From contig JAEUIA010000125.1 in NCBI GenBank assembly GCA_016795245.1, forward strand, positions 1 through 57,011: DNA of 57,011 nt, read 5' to 3'. Below are positions 51,039-57,011 of this stretch, in pieces. Origin of the DNA: Planctomycetota bacterium. Lineage in GTDB: Bacteria; Planctomycetota; UBA1135; GCA-002686595. Every line of letters begins with the position of its first letter. Position 1 is the first letter of the stretch. The position numbers and the translations under genes were made by a program. The notes under the pieces were generated by a model. That model was given only the letters and a program-made list of their open reading frames with translations, was not told the DNA's origin and searched no databases.

Positions 51039-52625
51039 TCAGCGGCCGCGATTCTCGATCTCTTGACGCAGGATCTTCCGGGCGACCTTGCCGCGATCGT
51101 TCTTCGGCAACGACTCGCGCCATTCGAACCAGCGCGGATATTTGTAGGGCGCGAGCTTCTTCTTGACGTGGGCCTTCAAGTCCGCGGCGATGGCGTCGTC
51201 GCCTTGCAGCCGGTCCTTCAAGACGACGAAAGCGAGAGGCTTCACGAGTTTTTCGTCGTCCTCGCAACCTATGACGCACACTTCCGCGACGGACGGATGC
51301 TCGAGCAGCACGTTCTCGATCTCGAGCGGCGACACCCAGATGCCGGAGACCTTCAACAGGTCGTCGTCGCGGCCCTCGTAGTAGTAGTAGCCCTGCGCAT
51401 CGCGCCTGAAGATGTCCGCCGTCGTGCACCACTCGCCTTGGAAGGTCTCGCGCGACTTCGCCTTGTCGGCCCAGTAACACAAGGCCGTCGAGCCGCCGCG
51501 GATGCGCAGGCGACCGGGTTCGCCGTCCTTCACGACGCGGCCTTCGGGGTCGACGATCTGCGCTTCGTAACCGGGCACGATCTTGCCCAGGCTGCCGAGC
51601 TTCACGTCGCCGGGATAGTTCGAGATGTAGATGTGGAACATCTCGGCCGAACCGATGCCGTCGAGGATTTCGACGCCGGTGCGCGCCTTCCACTCTTCGT
51701 AGAGCTTCGCGGGCAGCGCTTCGCCGGCCGACAGGCACACGCGCAGGCTCGCGAGGTCCGCGGAGTCGATGCGCGGTGAGCGCAACATGTTGTTGATCAT
51801 CGTCGGCACGTGCGTCAGGAACGTCGGCTTGAAGCGCTCGATCTGATCGAACAACTCGTCCGCCGTCGCACGCCCCGGAAACAGCACGACGCTCGCGCCT
51901 ACGCGAAACGGAAACATCAGATTCGTGCCGGTCGCGTAGCCGAAGAAGAGCTTCGGCACGGAGAGGCACACGTCCGACTCGCGGTAGCCCGCGACTTGCA
52001 GCGCGTAGGTCTCGGTGTTGTAGGCGAAATCGGCGTGCGTGTGGACACACGCCTTGGGCTTGCCGGTCGAGCCTGAGGTGAAGAGCCAACCAGCCAGGTC
52101 GTCGGGCCCCGTCGGCTCCATCTCGGCCGCCGGAGAGTCGGGTTTCTCGGCGGAAAGCGCGCTTTCGTAGGCCGTGAACCCGCCCGCGTCGGGGCCGACG
52201 ACGAGCAGCGTCTTGCACCAGCGCGACGCGCGCACGGCGGGACCGATCTCGGGCAGGACGTCAGTGTGCGTGACGACGATGCGTGCTTTCGTGTACTCGA
52301 GGTAGTCGTCGAAAGCCTCGCGCTTCGACAACGGATTCACCATCGCGAACACACAGCCCGCGCGCAGTGTTCCGAACCACGTCTCCGCGAATTCAACACC
52401 GTCCGGCAGCACGATCAACACGCGCTCTTCGGGCCGCGCACCCGCACGGCGCAGTGCAGCCGCGACGAGACGTGCGCGGCTACTCAAGTCGCCGAACGTG
52501 CGCGCCTCGTCGCCACAACGCAGCGCGACCTTCTGTGTCCGCCCCTCGCGCAAGTTGCGATCGAGGAAGTAGTCGCACAGATTGAAGCGTTCCGGAAGCG
52601 GTGCGACGACGGAGTAGATGTCCAT
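51039..52625 (-). CDS. Benzoate-CoA ligase-like AMP-dependent synthetase
   Basis: A 528-residue ANL-superfamily enzyme that activates a carboxylate with ATP and joins it to CoA. The P-loop is WLFTSGSTGKPKACVHTH; other core motifs are DGIGSAEMFHIYISN (A5), YYYEGRDDDLLKVSGIWVSPLEIE (A8) and the C-terminal catalytic Lys in PKNDRGKVARKIL (A10). FNLCDYFLDRNLREGR at the N-terminus and LFFGYATGTNLMFPFRVGA are typical of the benzoate/4-hydroxybenzoate-CoA ligase family. Length fits (about 520-530). The true acid is unknown. It starts 5 bases after the heptose epimerase stop and is probably in the same transcript as that gene and the kinase-like gene. Confidence 0.92.
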   Translation of the reverse strand: MDIYSVVAPLPERFNLCDYFLDRNLREGRTQKVALRCGDEARTFGDLSSRARLVAAALRRAGARPEERVLIVLPDGVEFAETWFGTLRAGCVFAMVNPLSKREAFDDYLEYTKARIVVTHTDVLPEIGPAVRASRWCKTLLVVGPDAGGFTAYESALSAEKPDSPAAEMEPTGPDDLAGWLFTSGSTGKPKACVHTHADFAYNTETYALQVAGYRESDVCLSVPKLFFGYATGTNLMFPFRVGASVVLFPGRATADELFDQIERFKPTFLTHVPTMINNMLRSPRIDSADLASLRVCLSAGEALPAKLYEEWKARTGVEILDGIGSAEMFHIYISNYPGDVKLGSLGKIVPGYEAQIVDPEGRVVKDGEPGRLRIRGGSTALCYWADKAKSRETFQGEWCTTADIFRRDAQGYYYYEGRDDDLLKVSGIWVSPLEIENVLLEHPSVAEVCVIGCEDDEKLVKPLAFVVLKDRLQGDDAIAADLKAHVKKKLAPYKYPRWFEWRESLPKNDRGKVARKILRQEIENRGR

Positions 52626-52630
52626 GGCAG

Positions 52631-53620
52631 TCAGCCGCGCGCAGCCAACAGTTTCTGGACGTAGGCGTGAACGCCGTCCTCCAGGGAAGTGAACGGGTGC
52701 ATGTAGCCGGCTCGGCGCAGCTTCTTCATGTCGGCTTGCGTGAAGTACTGGTAGCGCTCGCGCAGCTCGAGCGGCGTGTCGAAGTACTCGATGTCCGGCT
52801 CCCTGCCCAACGCGCGAAACGTCGCCTTGGCGAGGTCCTCGAACGTGCGTGCTTCACCCGTACCCAGGTTGTAGATGCCGCGCCGCAGCGGCTTGTCGAG
52901 CGCGAAAAACAGCACATCGACGACATCCCGCACGTAGATGAAATCGCGCGCCTGGTGCCCGTGCTCGATGCCTTCGCGGTGGCTCTTGAACAGGCGCACG
53001 CGCCCCTTCTCGAGGATCTGGTCGAAGGCGGCGACCACGACACTCGCCATCTTGCGTTTGTGGCGTTCGCCGAAGCCGTAGACGTTGAAGAATTTGAAGC
53101 CGCTCCATGTCGGAGGCGTGCGACCGGCCTTCTCCTCCTCCAAGACCCACAGGTCGAACTGCAGCTTCGAATCACCGTAGGGATTGAGCGGCACGAGCGC
53201 GTGCATCTTGGATTCGTCGTCGACGTAGCCTTTCTCGCCCTCGCCGTACGTCGCGGCGCTGCTGGCGTAGACGAACGGGATCGCGTGTTTCGTCGCGAAC
53301 GTCCACAGCGCCTGGCTGTATTCGAGGTTGACGCGCTTCAAATACTCGACGTCGTACTCGGTCGTGTCCGTGCAAGCACCCAGGTGAATGATCGCACGCA
53401 TCGGCAGCGGCGCACGCGCGAGTTGATCCAGCAAGAGTTCGCGGTCGACGATCGTCCCGAAATCGATGCCTGCGTGCTCGGTGCGCTCGCGGAAGTACTG
53501 CGGAGCATCGACCGAAATCACGGGGATCTCACTCTGGTTGCAGCGCGCGACGAAACGCGCACCGACGAACCCGGCGGCGCCCGTTACCAGCAGCGGTGAG
53601 CTTGCGTTCGTATCCACCAC
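52631..53620 (-). CDS. hldD: ADP-L-glycero-D-manno-heptose 6-epimerase
   Basis: A 329-residue extended short-chain dehydrogenase. The NADP-binding motif is VTGAAGFVGARFV. The catalytic Ser/Tyr-x3-Lys set is visible in YASSAATYGEGEKGYVDD and PYGDSKLQFD. The heptose-epimerase signature is clear: IIHLGACTDTTEYDVEYL, FKFFNVYGFGERHKRKMASVV, RDFIYVRDVVDVLFF, GIYNLGTGEARTFEDLA. It makes the ADP-heptose used for LPS inner core or other heptosylated glycans, consistent with an outer membrane. Start ATG 53620 (MVDTNASSPLLV). It lies 6 bases downstream of the kinase-like gene and 5 bases upstream of the CoA ligase. Confidence 0.95.
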   Translation of the reverse strand: MVDTNASSPLLVTGAAGFVGARFVARCNQSEIPVISVDAPQYFRERTEHAGIDFGTIVDRELLLDQLARAPLPMRAIIHLGACTDTTEYDVEYLKRVNLEYSQALWTFATKHAIPFVYASSAATYGEGEKGYVDDESKMHALVPLNPYGDSKLQFDLWVLEEEKAGRTPPTWSGFKFFNVYGFGERHKRKMASVVVAAFDQILEKGRVRLFKSHREGIEHGHQARDFIYVRDVVDVLFFALDKPLRRGIYNLGTGEARTFEDLAKATFRALGREPDIEYFDTPLELRERYQYFTQADMKKLRRAGYMHPFTSLEDGVHAYVQKLLAARG

Positions 53621-53626
53621 GAGGCC

Positions 53627-54493
53627 TCAGAGTTCGAGTCCGGCGAGCTTCTTCGCAAAGGTCTCGGCATCGCCGTAGCGTTCCTTGCGATCGGCCATCA
53701 GGCCGCCCAGGATCACGGCTTCGAGCGCGCTCGGCACGTTGCTCTTCGGCGCGCGCGCCTTCATCCCCGGCGGGCGCTTTTCGAGCTTGGCCTGGAACAC
53801 TTCGAGGAAGCTCTTGCCCTTCCACGGAAGCGTCCCGCATGCAGCTTCGTATAGGACGGTCGCGATGTTGTAGATATCCGATTGCACGTCGGGCGACTCG
53901 CCGCCGAACTGTTCGACCGGCGCATAGAAGGGCGTGCCGATCAAAGCCGTCTTGTCGCCCAGATGCTTGGCCGACCACAGCGCCGGCGTGATCCCCCCGT
54001 CGACGAGCGTCACGCGCAGCTTTTTCTTCTCTTCGATGTGAATCGTGTGCGGCTTGATGTCGCCGTGCACGAGTTTCTGGGCGTGAATCGCCTGAATGCC
54101 GTCGATCAGTTGCTTGCCGATCTCGACCACCTGCGCAGGCTCGACTTGACGCCCGTCCTTGAGCCACTCGCGCAAAGAAACGCCGGGTGGCAGCTCTGTC
54201 ACGAACAGGATCGTGCCGTCGGCGAGCGTCTCGACTTCATGCGTCGCGAGCACATGCTTGGATTCGACGGACTGCCAACGCTTCATCACCGCGGCGAAGT
54301 CGTTCGACTGCCCCTTGCCCTCGAAGAGAGCGCTCGGAAACACCTGGACCTCGAACGAGTCCTTGCCGTCGAGCGTCGTGACTTCGAACGTGGTGGACAT
54401 GCCGCCCATGCGGAGCGTCCTGACGATCTTGTAGCGATCGATCAGGATTTTCCCGGGCGCGAGATCGAACAGAGAGAGAGCTTTGGCAGTCAT
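53627..54493 (-). CDS. Serine/threonine kinase-like protein, probable pseudokinase
   Basis: A 288-residue protein with a Hanks-type kinase fold. Support: ILIDRYKIVRTLRMGGMSTTFEV (glycine-rich loop), LVHGDIKPHTIHI (catalytic loop), LVDGGI (DFG position, Asp165), LIGTPFYAPVEQFGGESPDVQSDIYNIATVLYEAACG (activation segment and APE/DxWSxG region) and RKERYGDAETF. Key changes: the beta-3 Lys is Gln50 (FEVQVF), and the metal-binding Asn of the catalytic loop is Thr150. Asp145 and Lys147 remain. It may have weak activity or act as an allosteric scaffold. No membrane segment or sensor domain is attached. ATG 54493 (MTAKALSLFDLAPGK) is used; the upstream frame is Arg-rich. It leads the hldD and CoA-ligase genes. 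Confidence 0.86.
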   Translation of the reverse strand: MTAKALSLFDLAPGKILIDRYKIVRTLRMGGMSTTFEVTTLDGKDSFEVQVFPSALFEGKGQSNDFAAVMKRWQSVESKHVLATHEVETLADGTILFVTELPPGVSLREWLKDGRQVEPAQVVEIGKQLIDGIQAIHAQKLVHGDIKPHTIHIEEKKKLRVTLVDGGITPALWSAKHLGDKTALIGTPFYAPVEQFGGESPDVQSDIYNIATVLYEAACGTLPWKGKSFLEVFQAKLEKRPPGMKARAPKSNVPSALEAVILGGLMADRKERYGDAETFAKKLAGLEL

Positions 54494-54554
54494 GCGGATG
54501 GTCCTGGTTGCACAGAGGCTACCGGTCCGTCGGAGTGGTGTCGAACGTCCGCAC

Positions 54555-55754
54555 TCAATATGAGGTCTTGGCAGAGACGAATTCGCGCCATTGCCTGCGC
54601 TTGCGCAGCTCAGCGAGCGCCTCCACGAATTCGTCGAGTTCGTCCTCCAGCGTGTAGTAGTGCGGGCTGACTCGGATCCCCGCGCCGGGCCGATGATCAA
54701 CGAGAATGCCGCGCGCTTCGAGCGCCTTCACGAACGCGGGCCCGTTCTCGCCTTCGTTCAAGCCGACTGTCAGCGTGCCGCCGCGCTGCTCGCTGCGTTC
54801 GGGACTGTTGATCTGAAAGCCCGCGGAGAGGAGTTGCAGGCGCAATCGTTCCGTCAGCTTCGTCGACCAGTTGCGAATGTTCGTCACACCGCACTCGATC
54901 GCCAATTCGTAGCCCGCCGTAGCCGCCATGAAGCTCGACACGGCCGGCGAACCGGCCAACATCCGCCGGATGTCGGGTGCGTAGCGCTGGGGCCCGGTTT
55001 CGAACGCGAACGGCGCTGCATGCGCGGCCCAACCGGTCATGCGCGGCGCGAGCTTCGGCAACAGATCGGGCCGCACGTAGAGGTAGCCGGCGCCTGGACC
55101 GCCGCACAACCACTTCACGGAACCGCCGCACACCATGTCGAGGCCAAGCGCTTGTACATCCACAGGCACGGTCCCGAGCGCCTGATAGGTGTCGAGCAGG
55201 ACGAGTGCGCCGACTTCCTTCGCGCGCGCCTGGATCGCCCGAGCATCCTGGATGAAGTGGCTCTTGTAGGTGACGTGACTGATCGGAACGATCGCGGTCT
55301 CTTCGTCGATGGCCTCGAGCAGACGCTCGGTATCGACGTGAACGCCGTCCGTGGGCACGCATTCGATGCGCGCACCAAATTGCTTGCAGCCTTCCCACAC
55401 GTACATGTTCGTCGGAAAATTCTGGTCGGTGTAGACGACCTTGTTGCGCTTACCGGAGAAGTCCAGACACGACGCGACCAGCGACTGGATGACGGACACG
55501 TTCTGGTGCATCACCACCGAGTCCTTGGGTGCGTTCAACAGCTTCGCCAGCACGTTGCCGACGGTCACCGGCGCATCCCACCAGCCCTCGCCCCACGCGC
55601 GAACGCCGCGCGTCGCCCACTGATCGGCGAACTCGCGCAGCTTGTCGTTCACGCGCCGCGGCATCGCGCCGAGGCTGTGATTCACGAGGTAGGTCGTGCT
55701 CGCGAGGATCGGGAACTCGCTGCGCCAGCGTTCGGGATCGTGAGCGTGCTGCAT
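54555..55754 (-). CDS. Class V aminotransferase-fold PLP enzyme, kynureninase-like
   Basis: A 399-residue fold-type I PLP enzyme. TTYLVNHSLGAMPRRV (N-terminal N-x-S-L-G motif), LLNAPKDSVVMHQNVSVIQ (PLP phosphate pocket), VLLDTYQALGTVPVDV (Asp binding the pyridine N) and VCGGSVKWLCGGPGAGYLYV (Schiff-base Lys in SVKW) are all present. This arrangement is closest to kynureninase and related class V lyases. Kynureninase would release anthranilate and Ala from kynurenine, but the substrate is not certain; it could be another beta-lyase or desulfurase-like enzyme. The start is ATG 55754 (MQHAHDPERWRSEFP). It begins 13 bases after the Paa-like gene. Confidence 0.88.
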   Translation of the reverse strand: MQHAHDPERWRSEFPILASTTYLVNHSLGAMPRRVNDKLREFADQWATRGVRAWGEGWWDAPVTVGNVLAKLLNAPKDSVVMHQNVSVIQSLVASCLDFSGKRNKVVYTDQNFPTNMYVWEGCKQFGARIECVPTDGVHVDTERLLEAIDEETAIVPISHVTYKSHFIQDARAIQARAKEVGALVLLDTYQALGTVPVDVQALGLDMVCGGSVKWLCGGPGAGYLYVRPDLLPKLAPRMTGWAAHAAPFAFETGPQRYAPDIRRMLAGSPAVSSFMAATAGYELAIECGVTNIRNWSTKLTERLRLQLLSAGFQINSPERSEQRGGTLTVGLNEGENGPAFVKALEARGILVDHRPGAGIRVSPHYYTLEDELDEFVEALAELRKRRQWREFVSAKTSY

Positions 55755-55767
55755 GGTCGTCGGTCTT

Positions 55768-56457
55768 TCAGTTGATGATTTCGATACCGAGCGATCCAGG
55801 CTCGGGCATGACGAGCCCCAGTGACTTGACGAACGGCTTCACCTCGTCCTGGAACCGACGGACCATGTCTTCGACCGGGCGCGTGCGCAGGCGCAACTCG
55901 ACTGCGCGCTTGTCCCCCGCCGAACCGGGCCTGCCGAAGGCGACGATCGCGATCGCGAGCCAGCGGTTCACGAACTGCTGCGCGGTCGGACGATTGCCGG
56001 GCTCGGCGCAGAAGCGCGCCATGTACTCTTCGAGTCGCCGCGTGCCCGGTCGCGGGTCATCTTGCAGCGCACGTGCGATCGTCGCCATCTCGGAAGAGCG
56101 ACTGTCGAGGTAGCTCTCGAGCACGAGACGCTCGGTTCGATCGACGAGCGCGAGGCACGTGCCCAGTTCGAGCTTCGAATACGGGTAGGGCAGGCGTTCC
56201 ATCAGATCGCGCACGGCGAAAATCAGATCCGAACCGCCGAGTCTGGTGTAGAGCGCGTCGATCGCCGCCAGGCCATTGAGCGCGGATTCGATGTCGCTGG
56301 TCAGAGAGATCTTCTCTTCGACTTCGGTCAGGTACTTGAGGCCGTGACCGCGGATGTTGACCGCCATCAACTGTCGGTACGCAGTGCGCTCGACGATGCG
56401 GCGCAACAGACCCTTGGACTCCTCGTCCAACGGCTTCGACGCTGTCGTGCCGCTCAA
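55768..56457 (-). CDS. Phenylacetate-catabolism (PaaA/PaaC)-like helical protein
   Basis: A 229-residue, all-helical protein. The pattern AYRQLMAVNIRGHGLKYLTEVEEK, then IPYPYSKLELGTCLALVDRTERLVLESYLD-like helices, FCAEPGNRPTAQQFVNRW and AFGRPGSAGDKRAVELRLR resembles, from memory, proteins annotated as phenylacetic acid catabolic family members in myxobacteria and planctomycetes (ferritin-like di-iron fold). The full ExxH metal motifs of active PaaA are not evident, so it may not be catalytic. It overlaps the stop of the [2Fe-2S] gene by four bases and precedes the PLP enzyme gene. Treat the family name as tentative. Confidence 0.6.
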   Translation of the reverse strand: MSGTTASKPLDEESKGLLRRIVERTAYRQLMAVNIRGHGLKYLTEVEEKISLTSDIESALNGLAAIDALYTRLGGSDLIFAVRDLMERLPYPYSKLELGTCLALVDRTERLVLESYLDSRSSEMATIARALQDDPRPGTRRLEEYMARFCAEPGNRPTAQQFVNRWLAIAIVAFGRPGSAGDKRAVELRLRTRPVEDMVRRFQDEVKPFVKSLGLVMPEPGSLGIEIIN

Positions 56458-56798
56458 AGTGGCCCCTCGATTCCGGTGAGCTGGTCGTCGGGAATCACGA
56501 GGCGCGCGACAGGTTTTCCGTTCACGATATGGGACTCGATGATTTCAGGCACGTCAGCGGCGGTCACGCGTCCGTACCAGACGGCTTCAGGGTAGACGAC
56601 GACGGTGCAGCCCAGTTCGCATTGATCCAGGCACTGCGCCTTGTTGGGCCGCACGATGCGCTTGAATCCACGCTCGAACAAGCCCTTCTTGAACGCTTCG
56701 GCGACGGCGTGGCCGCCCTTCGAAGCGCAGTCGCCGCGCGGATGCCCGGGACCGCGGTCGTTGACGCAGACGAAGACATGTCGTTGAAATCTGGCCAT
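56454..56798 (-). CDS. Thioredoxin-like [2Fe-2S] ferredoxin
   Basis: A 114-residue thioredoxin-like [2Fe-2S] protein. Family hallmarks: QRHVFVCVNDRGPGHPRGDC at the N-terminus, then VRPNKAQCLDQCELGCTVVVYPEAVWYGRV. The Cys residues in FVC, GDC, AQC, DQC and LGC supply the C-x12-C and C-x3-C type ligand spacing of this family. ATG 56798 (MARFQRHVFV) is chosen because the conserved region starts there; the longer frame upstream enters repeat DNA. Its end overlaps the Paa-like gene by four bases (ATGA), so the two are translationally coupled. It probably serves as an electron carrier, possibly for that neighbour. Confidence 0.92.
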   Translation of the reverse strand: MARFQRHVFVCVNDRGPGHPRGDCASKGGHAVAEAFKKGLFERGFKRIVRPNKAQCLDQCELGCTVVVYPEAVWYGRVTAADVPEIIESHIVNGKPVARLVIPDDQLTGIEGPL

Positions 56799-56857
56799 GC
56801 GCGCGCAGTGTACGCAGAGGCGCTGCGCTAGTGCACAGTTACGACCGATTTGAGCGC

Positions 56858-57011
56858 GACGGTACGGAGTCAGGCTCCACTGCGCCGTTCTCGCCGCCGT
56901 ACTGCATCCCAAGACTGCGCTGCCGTGCCTGGATCCAAACCTCGCGCTGCGCTGCTGCGGTGCCTGTTCGAGTTTGACCGTACGGAGCCTGGCTCGTGGT
57001 GTGCAAACTCG
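56858..57011. repeat. Repeat island at the right edge (family A and GGATCC units)
   Basis: Upstream of the ferredoxin gene lie three repeat pieces. GGTACGGAGTCAGGCTCCAC at 56861-56880 is a family-A core variant. CCGTGCCTGGATCCAAACC at 56923-56941 is the GGATCC-type unit. At 56969-57011 a complete family-A hairpin runs from CGAGTTTG to CAAACTCG, with inner GAGCC-T-GGCTC; its 3' stem ends exactly at the window edge. A mirrored copy may continue beyond the window. No gene is visible in 56799-57011. Confidence 0.85.

Overview
The window is GC-rich bacterial DNA, most likely from the phylum Planctomycetota. The main support is a cysteine-containing C-terminal cassette of about 155-160 residues, ending in SLTW-x-P and carrying FGDG and SYPGGLTPNPIH motifs. 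I associate it from memory with planctomycete exoproteins. It occurs on three otherwise unrelated secreted proteins here and once as a broken remnant. Very large exported proteins, an alpha-2-macroglobulin and DUF1573, GH127 and HEAT proteins fit the same assignment. No phage, plasmid, CRISPR or transposase gene was seen. This is a chromosomal segment rich in cell-envelope genes.

Layout. 1-787 has no gene and holds a 130-bp imperfect inverted repeat. 788-13308 is a minus-strand run: secreted alpha-2-macroglobulin, DUF72 protein, GH127-like protein with a degenerate active site, then a tight three-gene unit (3-TM protein, molybdopterin oxidoreductase, exported HEAT-repeat protein). 13387-15903 (plus) encodes an SGNH hydrolase and a DUF1573 lipoprotein. 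15904-21458 has tRNA-Ala(CGC), RNase D, a decayed C-terminal cassette, an exported cassette protein, a frameshifted small membrane gene, a GNAT acetyltransferase and tRNA-Asp(GTC). 21532-32060 has a LolCDE/MacB-type ABC exporter, mazG, queC, an unusual Mrp ATPase, an OPT transporter and a secreted subtilase. 32153-34129 is an exported phosphoesterase with a LamG-like domain. 34228-47577 is one 4449-codon exoprotein gene built from a lamin-tail-like domain, pre-peptidase-like domains, three right-handed beta-helices and thrombospondin-type-3 calcium repeats. 48104-56798 is a minus-strand housekeeping and metabolic block: MetF, thioesterase, creatininase-like, tyrosine phosphatase, benzoate-CoA-ligase-like enzyme, heptose epimerase, pseudokinase-like protein, PLP enzyme, Paa-like protein and [2Fe-2S] protein.

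Palindromic repeats lie between genes throughout. The most striking is a perfect 105-bp inverted repeat with a 30-nt spacer (24979-25218). Its outer 46 bp recur, again as a perfect inverted pair, at 15977-16100, and as a single variant unit at the right edge of the window. A second vocabulary (GGATCMAAACC) accompanies it. These resemble REP/REPIN elements, with no RAYT transposase in the window.

Best candidates for something undescribed: the cassette as a possible sorting or surface-attachment signal; the Mrp/NBP35-type ATPase whose CPxC cluster-binding segment is replaced by a beta-rich insert resembling a carboxypeptidase-regulatory domain; the mosaic beta-helix duplications in the giant protein; and the nested palindrome family. 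All family assignments come from reading motifs; no searches were run.
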